From Cephalotus follicularis (lineage: Eukaryota; Streptophyta; Magnoliopsida; Oxalidales; Cephalotaceae), in contig BDDD01001955.1 in the NCBI GenBank assembly GCA_001972305.1, forward strand, positions 148,055 through 212,054: DNA of 64,000 nt, written 5' to 3'. Under the pieces are notes generated by a model. The model made no database searches and was not told where the DNA came from. It saw nothing but the letters and a program-made list of their open reading frames with translations. Positions 1-11,185 of this stretch are shown one piece after another; the stretch's first letter is position 1, and the number at the start of each line of letters is the position of its first letter. The position numbers and the translations under genes are program-made.

Positions 1-463
1 TGATACTTCATTATCATATACCTCGAACTGCATTTATGAGTTTATTCACTTAGCCGAGTGAGGACAAAGGCTAACACCTACTGTAACAGATTGATGGTGT
101 GGGATTTGATATGGAGCACGCAAGGAGACTTAAGGAGAAGACTGAGTTGTTTCTCTTATTTTTTGTACTGGATCAATGAACAATGACTATGTTAATTGGA
201 TTATTGTAACGTGGTTTATTTCATCCTGTACTGTTTTATCACGCTCTGTTATGGGAGATCGACTATGATGTTGGGTTTTATATAAACTTGTTGGGTATCA
301 CGTAGTATGGGATGCGTGATACATATTTAAATTCAGCTTATTTCATGTTATTGCTTTTGCTATTGAAGGTTTTTCTTCATACGTAATATCGCATAAGCTG
401 AATTATGTTGTGTTGATTGCCTTACCGCTTTAATGTTGTCCTCTTCGAAAATGGGGTGTGACA
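1..463 (+). repeat. G1 5' LTR, 3' portion
   Basis: This matches 10741-11145 in the G1 3' LTR, including the 'gtgaggacaaaggctaac' segment and the 'gggatgcgtgatac' segment. It ends in GGGGTGTGACA directly before the primer-binding site, which is the usual CA-3' LTR end. The 5' part of the LTR lies outside the window. Confidence 0.92.
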
Positions 464-466
464 GAG

Positions 467-478
467 TGGTATCAGAGC
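467..478 (+). other. G1 primer-binding site (initiator tRNA-Met)
   Basis: TGGTATCAGAGC lies three bases after the LTR end and is complementary to the 3' end of plant initiator tRNA-Met, the usual primer for minus-strand DNA synthesis in plant LTR retrotransposons. Confidence 0.93.
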
Positions 479-574
479 ATATTCCATATATGCTTAGCTA
501 GGATACTTTCCTTGGCAATCAATAGATTGTTTTCCTAAAGTTGTGACTAACCGTCATCCTTCTTATAGGAACAA

Positions 575-1088
575 ATGGACCGAAGGAGAACACGTGCTAG
601 GGCTAGAGCTGTTGGAGCCAATGCACCTGAGGGAGCGAATATGCCACAAGGAATGAATGTTCCCCGGGATGATAGGGATCCAATGACCTGGATTACGGAT
701 TATTTCCAGCAACAGATGGCCTTAAATATGGCTAATGTGGAGGAGATGCGCCAGTACCACGCACAAGCTCGGCCGCAACATAGAGCTCCCGATCACTACC
801 CGGGAGAGGATAGTAACCAGTTTGGAAGGGACATTGAAAGGTTTATGAGATAGAATCCACCCAGTTTCCGGGGAGAACCTGATGCTACTGTGGCTGAGAG
901 ATGGCTACAGGACTTGGAGAAAATCTTTGAAGCAATGGACTGCAATGACACTCAAAAACTGAAGTTTGCTGTATACCGACTATAAGGTGAGGCCACTCAT
1001 TGGTGGGAGATGGTCAAGGCGAAATGGGAATCTCAGAGGCTTGACAGTACTTAGGGAAGATTCCAGACAGAATTCTTGGAGGCATATG
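575..1088 (+). pseudogene. G1 gag, first part (broken)
   Basis: Gag would form the particle. ATG 575 lies about 100 bases after the primer-binding site and matches the start of the G2 gag at 13842 (MDxRRxRxRxxxV). The reading frame runs to a stop at 851-853, where G2 has a glutamine codon after RFMR. The same frame then continues with recognisable gag (NPPSFRGE, then a WLQxLEKI and THWWEMVKAKW region typical of retrotransposon gag), broken again by a TAA near 984 and a TAG near 1053. At 1089 it is interrupted by solo LTR S1 and resumes at 4424. Confidence 0.85.
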
Positions 1089-4000
1089 TGTCACATCCCG
1101 TTTTCCAAACGACGTATAAATGGTAGCAATTAACATAAATAATCCGGCTTATCAAATATGACGATAAATTTTAAACCTTTTAGACAGATATATCAGTTGC
1201 GGAAGCCTTTAATTATAAGCCGAACTAACAACGTAACACGCATCCCATACTGCGTGTTACAATAAAATAACATCACTGTTAACTGCTCAAGAAACGGAGC
1301 ATGATATAACCATCATTTAGACCATAAACATCTAGCATAGAGAAGTTCAGACATATAAATCAATTACCAAAGCATTGTTCCAAAACTCCAAATACAATAT
1401 CCAAAATGAACAAGTACAAAACATCATCCTCTCCAACATGAGTAGGATTATCATAATACAAAAATAGCTTAAACAACCTTCAGATAATAGCTCCCAAAAT
1501 AGCTTTAACCGCACTTGTCCGATTATCTCTGTCAATCTGAAATAGTAGGGGGGTTAGCCTTTGTCCTCACTCGGCTAAGCATAAAATACATTTTGGGATC
1601 AAGTAATGAATGTCATGAAATGAATGCATTCATGATGCAGTACGTGAATGACATAGGATATACATGAACGCATATATACATCCGCAAGCAGGTATAACCC
1701 ATGGGTCACAAAAGCACAAATACGAGACTATCCCCAAAGGGGCCAGATACAACGATCAGGTCACGAAGGACACATCAAGCCAGATCAAAGTTGCTGACAC
1801 CCAGGCTCAACAACCGGTTACTTGCACAACAGTGCTTAGTAACCAGATGGGAGTCCCTAGCTACTTGCCCAACAAAACTCAGTAACCATTTAATGGGAAA
1901 CCCTAGCTACTTGCCCAACAGAGCTTAGTGGCTAACGTATACGAAACTTCCAACTGCTTCCCAACAGAGCTAAGTAGTGGAATTCCTGGCTACTTACCCA
2001 ACAGAGTTTAGTAACCCAAACAAGCCATCACAAGTAATTAGCATATAAGAAATACATGCAACAAACATCCCAAATAAGCATCAGTCCTTTTAAACATAGT
2101 TTACCATTTCAGCTACTCACCCAACAGAGTTTTAGTAGTTATCAAATTTTCGCAGTCCTTTTCAAGAAACTTATAAGTGTAAATTCTTGAAAATATATGC
2201 TTATATATTTGCCCAAAATACCAGGGTCCCTTTTCAATCATTTTCAAGTAATTTAGTGTATCATAAAATACTTGCAAACCGTATATTAAAAATATACTCC
2301 GATCCTTTAAAAATACTCATGTTCGTATAACATAATTTAAATTATGTGAAACCGTTTCGCAATCCTTTTTGGAAAATATTCATTTCCGTCATAATCCATT
2401 TTCAAGTAATTTATTATGTATAAAATACTTGTCGATATTACATTTGTTCAAATGTATAACTAGTCTTTGCACGGTATTTAATCCTTTGAAATTATTTATT
2501 TCAGTATACATAATTTCAAACAATTGAAATCATTTGTACAGTCCTTATTAGGAAATATATGTATTTCCACACAATATCATATACATATTTCTCAAATCTA
2601 AATCATTTAAGAAATCATGCGGTATCACAACGAAGCAAATCACAACAGTATTAAATGCAACCATATGCTCAAACTTGCCTAGGGTCGCTTCTAGAATCGT
2701 TCCAGAGCTAACGGGTCCAAAATGGGTCAAACCATACAACCCAGGAGGAAAGACGTCGATGTCTTTCCAAACGCGTCGATGTCCATTGCCCCAAAAGCAT
2801 CGAGGTTCGTTTCCAAAGTCACAGCTCAAAAAAGTACGAATGCGTTGACGTCTTTCTGTAGGCGTCGATGCCTACGAACCCAAAACCCTTAGGTATCGAC
2901 GTTCATCACAACCCGTCGACGTTTAAGGTAGGAACCTTAATACGTCCTCGCGTTATGTACAAGTCCAATGCATAGCAACAAAAGATGTCGATGCCTTCCA
3001 TAGACGTCGATGTTTAAGTGATTCCAGCAGGTATCCATTCATCCAATCTCCAATTCCAAGGGAGAAAACATCCTCCATCCACACATGCAATTCAAGATAT
3101 ATTGCTGACAGTGTAACATACATAACATGTTATCTACATATATAACCAGATCATCAACCCACCAGTAATCCATAAAGTCCAAAAGCAACATTGCAGTTCT
3201 GCAAATGTTTGAAATAGACATCGATGCTTAACTAAGGCGTCGACGTCTATTGCCTCATCATATAAAGACGTCGATGTTTACTACAAAAGCGTCGACATTT
3301 TAAGAGCCCAGAACACTGTCTCTTTCGTTCTATCCACAAACAGGGGTATTCAACCCTTATGCACTTACATTCAAGCAAGGGATTCACACAGAAATCAACA
3401 TGCATGCATGATCTTTACCAATAGGCGTTCATATCATCAACCAAGCATTTAGTTCAACTCCAAACCAGCATGCAATTCATGCATTTCATTCATGGCAACA
3501 CATTAGTTTGAACTCAAAATGCACGTATACTTCCCCTACCTCTGGTTTCAAGTTAGAAACCTTGAAAGTCCACCTCTTTGTGTCCCCGGGGTTGATCACA
3601 GCAGCTCCAAGGTTATCCCGTAGCTGCACCTCCACCTCCAAGTTTCCAAGAACTCCACTGGTCCAGTAATGGCAGAACTCCCTCTCCTCACCCACTGTTT
3701 CTTTCTCTCACTAGTGTTTTGTCGAACCAGGGATGAAGAGAGGAGGCATTTTATGTAGGTCTCACATCCTTTTTCCTTCACTGTCCCGTTGCATGCCTCT
3801 CACAGGCTCCATTTCCCATTTCTTTTCTCTTTCCCAGTTCTGTCTCACTTCTTTTGCAGGATCAGGCATTGAAGGTGGCACACAGCCTGCATGCACTCCC
3901 AAGTGTCATGCCCTTCCTTCCATTCCAGTACCTGCTTGCCTGGCTTCAAGCTAGCATGCTCAACACGTATCGTCCATGTCCCAAGGCACCTGCAAAGGCT

Positions 4001-4418
4001 TTTAAAAGTTTTCCCCTTGCACGTTATTTGTCAGCAAAGTAACTTGCCCGACGTTTATTTAAAAGACGTCGACGTCTTCCATAGACGTCGATGTCTTTTC
4101 CCCTTTATACGTGAGGGTCGATGCCTTTGCCTACGTCAACGTGCATGTACACATGCATTCACGTACGCCTTTGCTCCCATAGGCCTCGACGTCTTTCAAA
4201 AGACGTCGATGCGTTTAGTGCAAACTGCGCCATTTTGCCTCTAATTGCACCTTTTAGAATTTCTTTAACATCTCCATCATTCCTTCTTCCAAGCTCTAAC
4301 CCTTTAAATTTTTGGAAAGTATCATTTAAGTTAAAAAAAATCATGCCATTCCCATAAATTCAATAATAGTATTTCAATGAAATTGAAATATCACATTGTG
4401 TAAAGCTTGGGCGTTACA
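1089..4418 (-). mobile_element. S1: solo LTR, minus orientation, inside G1 gag
   Basis: The segment starts TGTCACATCCCG and ends GGGCGTTACA; in reverse this is a TGTAACGCCC...GATGTGACA LTR of the G1/G4 type. It is flanked by the 5-bp TSD ATATG at 1084-1088 and 4419-4423; removing the segment and one copy of ATATG restores the gag reading order. No internal coding region remains, so it is a solo LTR left by LTR-LTR recombination. It holds many paired GTCGAC-core motifs (2749-3300 and 4062-4212) and six stem-loops (1816-2140). Short reading frames inside it show no similarity to anything I know. Confidence 0.93.
1816..2140 (-). repeat. Six tandem stem-loops with a shared loop in S1
   Basis: Six hairpins share the loop consensus TGCCCAACAGAGCTT (plus-strand reading) but differ in their stems: 1816-1822/1838-1844 (GGTTACT/AGTAACC, perfect), 1862-1865/1881-1884, 1904-1911/1927-1934 (TAGCTACT/AGTGGCTA, one wobble), 1953-1959/1972-1978 (ACTGCTT/AAGTAGT, one wobble), 1988-1994/2010-2016 (one mismatch) and 2111-2117/2134-2140 (one wobble). 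G1's own 3' LTR has comparable hairpins at 10438-10463 and 10470-10493. Confidence 0.75.
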
Positions 4419-4423
4419 ATATG

Positions 4424-5141
4424 TTCCACAGATTGAACAGGAGAACCGGGAGACGGAGCTCTTGGAGTTGTGACAGGGGGAAATGACGGTGACTGAGTAT
4501 CAGCCAAGGTTCATTGAGCTAGCTAGGCATTCACCTTATCTGGTAGCTGATGAAGTGAAGAAGATAAGGAGATTTCTGAGGGGTCTGTGACCGGATCTTC
4601 GGTCATGGATCAGAGCTATGGAGTTGGGAACTTTTGTGGAGGTTGCTCAGAAAGTGAGATTGCTGGAGAGCATATCCAATGAGGACCGATCAGAGAGGTC
4701 CCGAGCACAACAAAATAAATAGAGCCTGACGAGACCAGCTTCTTCGAAATGGCAAGGCGGTGGTTCTCTGACGAAATCATCGAAGAACAAATCTGGGCAG
4801 ACTGCCACACAGGGTACTCCTTGTCAGGGGAGTAATGCGGGAACTGGAGCTTGTTATCACTGTGGTCGTAAAGGCCAATTACAGAAATATTACTGGAGGA
4901 TGAACAAACTGTGTTTGAGGTGTGGGGCATCTGGCCATTCCGTGAGAGATTGCCGAAGAGTCAGGCTACAGCACCTACTGGACCAGCTAGTAGCAGAGAT
5001 GCCGCAGCGGGGCCTTCACAGCAAAGGGACACCGGCAAGGGCGTTGCGAAAGGTAGAGTTTTTACCCTTTCATAGACAGAGGTTCCGGAGTCTACCTCGG
5101 TCATTGGAGGTACACTGTATATTTATGGTTTTTCTGCTAGA
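4424..5141 (+). pseudogene. G1 gag, second part with zinc knuckle (broken)
   Basis: This continues gag after S1. The conserved block with ELLEL, an EMTVTEYQ-like segment, LARHSPYLVADEVKKIRRFL and PDLRS matches G2 (14381-14600) and G4. Stops interrupt it near 4471 and 4588. A CCHC zinc knuckle is seen at 4912-4953 (CLRCGASGHSVRDC, spacing CX2CX4HX4C), which would bind element RNA for packaging; an upstream second knuckle (CYHC...) is degenerate. A frameshift after the knuckle separates it from the protease frame. Confidence 0.85.
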
Positions 5142-8100
5142 GTGTTGATGGACCCTGGAGCATCACATTCTTTTATTTCATCACAATTTGCATCATGTTT
5201 AGATGTAACACCAGACTGTATGCCATATATCTTGGATGTGAGCACACCTACTGGAGTTTCCATGTATACAGATACCGTATGTAGGAGTTGTGAGGTATCT
5301 ATGGCAGGCATTTCATTGTATGAAGATTTGATAGTATTGCCTATCCGCGACTTCGATGTTATATTGGGGATGGATTGGCTGTCAACAAGTCATGCTTACA
5401 TGGACTGCTACAGCAAGACTGTTGATTTTCGTCTGCCCAATGGCACTGTTTTCCAGTTTAAGGGAGACAAGGGGTTTTCTACACCGATTATATCCTTCAT
5501 CCGTGCATCAAGGTATCTCGAGAAAGGATGCGAAGGATATCTTGCTTATGTAATTGACCAGAGCAAAGAGAAGGGTTTGAGCCTGGAGGAGATCCCAGTG
5601 GTGTGTGAATTTCCAGATGTATTTCCTGATGACTTGGGATCTTTGCCGCCGAAGAGGAATATGGAGTTTGTTATCGATCTTATACCAGGTACAGCTCCTA
5701 TTTCTAAAACACCGTATAGAATGGCTCCTGCAGAATTTAGGGAACTAAAATTGCAGTTACAAGATCTAATCGATAAGGGTTTTATTCGACCCAGTGTTTG
5801 TCTGTGGGGTGCGCCTGTACTGTTTGTCAAGAAAAAGGTTGGGTCGATGAGACTCTGCATCGACTATAGAATGTTGAACAAGGCAACTATCAAGAACATG
5901 TATCCCTTACCCCACATCAAGGATTTGTTTGACCAGTTGTAAGGAGCGAGAGTATTCTCGAAACTTGATTTGAGGTCAGGTTATCACCAGTTGAGGGTGA
6001 GGGAAGGGGATATTGAGAAGACTGCTTTCCGGAACCGGTATGGTCACTATGAGTTCCTCGTGATGCCTTTTGGTGTTACCAATGCACCGGTTGCGTTCAT
6101 GTCATTGATGAACGATGTGTTTCGACCGTACCTGGACCAGTTTGTCGATGTGTTTATTGACGACGTACTAGTATACTCAAGGAGTGAGGAGGAGCATGCT
6201 TTCCATCTGCGGTTGGTTTTGTAGATTCTTCGAGAGCAGCAGATGTATGCCAAATTGTGTAAGTGTGAATTTTGACTTGACCATGTGATCTTTCTTGGTC
6301 ACATTGTATCTGGAGAGGGTTTGGCGGTGGATCCGTCGAAGATAGAGGTGGTACGAGATTGGCCCCAGCCGAAGAATGTGACGGAGGTACGCAGTTTTCT
6401 TGGCTTGGCGGGGTATTACAGGAGGTTTATCCAGAACTTTTCAAGGATAGCCGAGCCCTTGACTAGACTAACCCAGAAGAAGACCCAGTTTGTTTGGGAC
6501 AAAGATTGTGAAGCTAGTTTTTGTCAACTCAAGGATCGGTTAGTTTCCGCTCCTATCTTGGCATTACCTGAGGGTAATGAGGGCTTTGCAGTCTATAGTT
6601 ATGCATCGGGTAAGGGCTTGGGCTGCGTGCTGATGCAGCAAGGAAGAGTAATCGCTTATGCTTCCAGGAAGCTGAAGCTGTATGAAGAAAACTACCCGAC
6701 TCATGACCTTGAACTTGCAGCTATTATCTTTGCCCTTCAAAAGTGGAGACACTACCTGTATGGGGCGCAGTTTGAGATCTTTACCGATCATAAGAGTTTG
6801 AGGTACCTATTTTGTTAGGACACACTGAACATGAGGCAACTCCAGTGGGTGGAATTCTTTAACGATTATGATTGCAATATTCAGAACCACCCGGGGAAAG
6901 AAAATGTGGTCGCTGATGCCTTGAGTCACAAGGCTATGGTTGCCAGCACGATGGTGTCACAATGGAAGATGTTAGAAGACTTCCAAGAGTGGTCTCCGTT
7001 TAATCAATCTCCGGGGATTTTTGTGGCCGACATGTGGGTACGGCCTGTGTTACTCGATCACATAGGGGATGCACAACCACATGATCCTGAATTGCAGCGG
7101 ATCCGAGAGAATCTGGATTCAGAGTCTGATTTTTGAGTACACGCAGATGGTATTCTGAGATTTCGGGAACGGGTGTGTCTTCCGAATGATAACGAGTTCA
7201 AGAGTGAGTTGCTTTACGGGGCTCATAAGTCCCGGTATAGTATCCATCCCGGTAGCACCAAAATGTACCAAGATATGAAGAAGACTTACTGGTGGCCTGG
7301 CATGAAGCGTGAAATTGCCGAATACGTCGCAAAGTGTTTGACTTGCCAGATAGTCAAGGCCGAACACCAGAAACCAGCAGGACTGTTGCAGTCATTACCA
7401 GTGCCGGAGTGGAAATGGGAACACATCGCGATGGACTTTGTTTCTGGACCTCCACTGACTAGGCACCATCATAATGCCGTTTGGGTTATTATTGATAGAC
7501 TCACCAAATCAGCACACTTTTTGCCTATGCACGTCACTGATTCTGCGAGCAAGTTGGCTCGACTATATGTGAAGGAGATTGTGAGACTGCACGGTGTTCC
7601 GGTGAGCATCGTTTGCAATAGGGATTCGATCTTCACTTCCAACTTCTAGAAGAAATTCTAGACAGCCTTCGGAACGAGATTGAATCTCAGTACTGCTTTT
7701 CACCCTCAGACAGACGGACAGTCATAGCGTACCATCCAAACCTTGGAGGATATGCTTCGGGCTTGTGTGGTCGATTTTGCTGGAACCTGGGAAGACCATA
7801 TCCCTCTGATAGAGTTTTCTTAATAACAGCTATCACGCGAGTATTGGTATGGCTCCATACGAGGCACTGTATGGGAGGAAGTGTAGGTCACCCGTCTGTT
7901 GGGATGAGGTTGGTGATTGACCATTGCTTGGGTCGGATTTGGTGGAGGAGACTTCGGAGAAAGTCAAGTTCATCAGAGAGAAGTTGCTTGTAGCACATAG
8001 TCAGCAGAAGAGCTATGCCGACAGTGTGAAGAGAAGGCCTTTAACCTTCAATGTTGGAGATTACGTGTTTTTGAAGGTATATCCGTGGAAAGGGGTGCAA

Positions 8101-8469
8101 AGATTCGAGAAGAAGGGCAAGTTAGCGCCACGCTATATTGGTCCTTCTGAGATTCTGGAGAGGGTTGGGGAGGTAGCGTATCAGCTAGCCTTGCCTCCTA
8201 CTTTGTTGGGCGTACATCATGTCTTCCATGTATCGATGCTACGAGGTTATATCCGAGATCCATCGCATGTCCTGGATTATGACTCGGTTACGATGAGGGA
8301 TGATCTTTCCTACGAGGAGTCACCCGTGAGAATCTTGGATTGGAAGACACAAGTATTGAGGAACCGGATCATTCCGATGGTAAAGGTTCAGTGGCAATTT
8401 CATCAGCAGGATGCAGCGACTTGGGAAGGTGAGGATGATATCCGAGAACGTTACCCGTATTTGTTTTAG
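5142..8469 (+). pseudogene. G1 pol: protease-RT-RNaseH-integrase-chromodomain (broken)
   Basis: Protease: DPGASHSF from 5151, then DVILGMDWL. Reverse transcriptase: about 5777-6224, with [18 protein letters not shown] and the catalytic FIDD at 6153-6164 intact; stops at 5940 and 6222. RNase H: about 6570-6830, in which the first catalytic Asp is Tyr (codon 6600-6602, YSYASG instead of YSDASG), while LELAA and FTDHKSL remain. Integrase: HHCC region about 7219-7350; first Asp at 7434; the second catalytic Asp is Asn (7617-7619, CNRD); the catalytic Glu is a stop codon (7725-7727); spacing fits D,D(35)E. The chromodomain is about 8330-8469, ending RYPYLF. At least eight stop codons make it dead. 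Confidence 0.93.
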
Positions 8470-8497
8470 TATTGTGTTAATTTCAAGGATGAAATTT

Positions 8498-8514
8498 CTT
8501 GAAGGAGGGGTGGA
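8498..8514 (+). other. G1 polypurine tract
   Basis: A purine-rich stretch (TTGAAGGAGGGGTGGA) lies directly before the TGTAACG start of the 3' LTR; this is where plus-strand DNA synthesis is primed. The same position and motif are seen in G2 (35162-35178) and, reversed, in G4 and G5. Confidence 0.85.
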
Positions 8515-8688
8515 TGTAACGCACGGTATTTTCGTTATTGTAATATTTCGTTTTAAGATGTAATCTTATGTTGAATTAATGAAAATATTGGAGATTTTGA
8601 CCTCAATGATGTTTTCCAAACCCTAAATATTGTTTTGAGGAAAGGAATGTGTATGTTAAACCAAAAGGGTACAGTTTTGGGATAAACG

Positions 8689-8840
8689 CGTCGATGTCTT
8701 TGGGAAGCCGTCGACGTCTATGGGAACACGGGCGCACGTGAATGCATGTACATGCACGTCGATGTAGATGAAGACATCGACACCCTCTTATGAAAGAGGA
8801 AAAGACATCGACGTCTAAGGAAAGACGTTGACGTCTTTGA
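8689..8840 (+). promoter_or_regulatory. GTCGAC-core motif cluster 1 in G1 3' LTR (function unknown)
   Basis: Near-palindromes of the form GACRTCGAYGTC occur with TCGA cores at 8691, 8711, 8759, 8777, 8808 and a TTGA variant at 8828. Neighbouring pairs are 18-20 bp apart. Two more clusters lie at 9594-9690 and 9893-10025. The motif contains GACGTC, the ACGT-core C-box type bound by plant bZIP factors (known), but binding here is only a guess. Confidence 0.6.
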
Positions 8841-10001
8841 AAAGAACATCTGTCATGTTATCCACTGACAGAATAACATGCAATGGGGCAACTTTTGAGG
8901 CATCATCCAGGCATCTTGACATGCACAATGCGACGTGTTGATCAAGCTGGTGTGTTGCCAGGCATGCTCCAAAACGTGTTCCTCAACTGGTGCATGCAAT
9001 GGGATGTGCCATCTCTTCACCTACAACCTGCAGAAGAAAAGGGAATGAGAACCAAAAACAGGAGGGTGAGAGGGGTGAGCACGGGTGTGTATGGGTGCAT
9101 GTGAAACAAGAGAGAAGGGGAGGACTACTGCCAGCATAAAACACCTCTTCCTTCCCCTCATTCTCAGCTAAACACAGTGAGAAAAGAGACAGAACAGAGA
9201 AAGAAGGAGAGAAGATAGAACCACCATTGTTGAGCACTTGGAGCGTGGACCTTGGAGCTCCTAGGATTGGAACTTGGGCAAGTTAGGAGCTGCTGTGAGC
9301 AACCCTTGGAACACAAAGAGGTGGACTTTCTAGTTCCTAGCTTGGAACAACAAGGTAGGGCAAAGTGATGATTCTTATACATGCATTTTGAGTTTTAAGA
9401 TAATGAATGCCATTGGTGAATTGCACGATTATGGGTGAATTGTAATCTCTGGATTTGTTGTGAGGGCTACTGTGATGTACTAAGTAACCATGCGTGCATA
9501 ATGTACGTAAATATTTGAACTGGTTTGTGTAATGGATGGTTTGGTTATGACCTGGTGTGTTAAAACCATGGAAATGACGTTCTGGGCTGAACAGACATCG
9601 ACGTCTACATAAAGATGTCGATGCCTTCATGTGTGAATGCGAAAGACATCGATGTTTGACTAAAAACATCGACGCCTTTTCTGGGTATTCGTAGAACAGT
9701 AGTGCTTACTGCAGATGGTGAATTGCCCACTTGTGGTTGCATGTTTATTCATGAATCGATGTTCTGGTTACATATTCTAATAACCAGTAGCATGCCTTAC
9801 ACCTTGAGAGGGTGAGGTTTGTTTACATGAAGGTTTAGGGGCCGGATTCTTCCCTCTAGAATAAAGATTCGCGAACTGATACCTCCTGGTATCATAAAGA
9901 CATCGACGTCTTTGTAAAAGCATCGATGTCTTTGGTCCAAAAACACCTGGGAATAACTGCACGAAATGTTGGGGCCTTAGGGTAAAGACGTCGACGCCCT
10001 G

Positions 10002-10025
10002 GGGATAAGCATCGACACTTATCCC
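10002..10025 (+). repeat. Inverted repeat around a TCGA core in G1 LTR
   Basis: GGGATAAG (10002-10009) and CTTATCCC (10018-10025) form 8-bp arms around CATCGACA. The matching place in the G2 3' LTR (36511-36534) has perfect 11-bp arms. Confidence 0.75.
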
Positions 10026-10437
10026 TCTGTTTGGAAAAGTTTCACTCGAATAGGACCCGTTAGACCCGAAATGACTCTAGAAACGATCCTAGATGCATTC
10101 TGAGAATATGTTTGCATTATTACTGTACTATGAATTGCATTGTGGTTGATTGCTAAAAAGTGTTAACCATTTTGAAAAGCTTGCATGATTATTATAATCA
10201 TTAATTGTATGAAAATGTATATTTGCCAAATACATATATATTTTCAAATGACTGGGGAAAGTATTTTCCAACGACGGAGAAATTTTTAAAGGATTGGCAA
10301 TACAATAAAATTGTATTGTTTTAGGTTTTATAACTTATTACAACCTGAGAACAGAACAATATATTTTAAACAAATATATTTGATCAAGTAATTATATTTA
10401 TGTGCTTGACTTGTACTGTACGGTGTTTGTGGTTGTT

Positions 10438-10493
10438 GGTTATTGGTCGCTGTGCTAATAACCTGTTGATTGTTTAGCCGTCGTGCTAAGCAA
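10438..10493 (+). repeat. Two hairpins in G1 3' LTR
   Basis: GGTTATT/AATAACC (10438-10444 with 10457-10463, perfect) and TTGTTTAG/CTAAGCAA (10470-10477 with 10486-10493, one wobble) enclose loops that both contain a GTCG...GTG string. They resemble the hairpin series of S1. Confidence 0.65.
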
Positions 10494-10696
10494 CCTGTAC
10501 GGAGGACTTGCTCCAAACTGTTCGCAAACGGGGATGGGGTAAGAGCGCATGACATTGGGGCCAGGAGGTGGCGACGGTCATGACGACTTCTTTGTCCGGT
10601 TCCTTTTGGGACATACTTACTGCTTGTGTTGATGTAGCCTTATGAGGTTATATCTATACTGTGAACAAGCATATATTTTACATATGTATATTCTGC

Positions 10697-10714
10697 GATA
10701 TATATATATATATA
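10697..10714. repeat. AT dinucleotide repeat
   Basis: About nine AT units inside the G1 3' LTR. Confidence 0.9.
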
Positions 10715-11145
10715 CTGTACTACATCATAATGCATTCATTCATGATACTCATTATAATATAACTCGAACTGCATTTATGAGTTTATTCACTTAGCTGAGT
10801 GAGGACAAAGGCTAACCCCTACTGTAACAGATTGATGGAGTGGGATTTGATATCGAGCACGCAAGGAGACTTAAGGAGAAGACTAAGTTGTTTCTCTTAT
10901 TTTATGTACTGGATTAATGAACAATGACTGTGTTAATTGGATTATTGTAACGTGGTTTATTTCATCCTGTACTGTTTTATCACTCTCCATTATGGGCGAT
11001 CGACTATGATGTTGGGTTTTATATAAACTTGTTGGGTATCACGTAGTATGGGATGCGTGATACATATTTAAATTCAGCTTATTTCATGTTATTGCTTCCA
11101 CTATTGAAGGTTTTTGCTTATGCGAAATATCGCATAAGCTGAATT

Positions 11146-11185
11146 TTTGTTTAACGTGGTTTATTTCAATGAATAATGACAATAT
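11146..11185. other. Rearranged junction between G1 and G2
   Basis: This holds 'aacgtggtttatttca' and 'atgaataatgaca', pieces resembling 10905-10965 of the G1 LTR in swapped order, followed directly by the truncated G2 LTR. Neither element keeps its true end here, so it looks like a deletion or recombination scar. Confidence 0.6.

Larger units (their letters stand above)
1..11145 (+). mobile_element. G1: Ty3/gypsy chromovirus, decayed, with nested solo LTR
   Basis: A gypsy element read left to right: 3' part of the 5' LTR, primer-binding site, gag, protease, reverse transcriptase, RNase H, integrase, chromodomain, polypurine tract and 3' LTR. The order RT-RNaseH-integrase and the C-terminal chromodomain show Ty3/gypsy chromovirus; the long LTRs suggest the Tekay/Del group (inference). 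Its left end lies outside the window and its 3' LTR lacks the last ~50 bases, so no TSD can be read. Gag is split at 1089-4418 by a reverse-oriented solo LTR. Many stop codons make it non-functional. Confidence 0.93.
8515..11145 (+). repeat. G1 3' LTR (lacks its last ~50 bases)
   Basis: It starts TGTAACGCAC after the polypurine tract and its 10741-11145 part matches the 5' LTR at 1-430. Homology stops after 'cgcataagctgaatt'; the terminal 'ttaccgctttaatgttg...GTGTGACA' is missing. It contains three clusters of GTCGAC-core motifs (8689-8840, 9594-9690, 9893-10025), two hairpins (10438-10493) and an AT-dinucleotide run. It would act as promoter and polyadenylation region; no convincing TATA box can be singled out. 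Confidence 0.9.

Noticed and set aside
3733-4244. Several overlapping 60-117-codon frames in S1
   Set aside because: They lie in a solo LTR, overlap each other in different frames and have no known motif.
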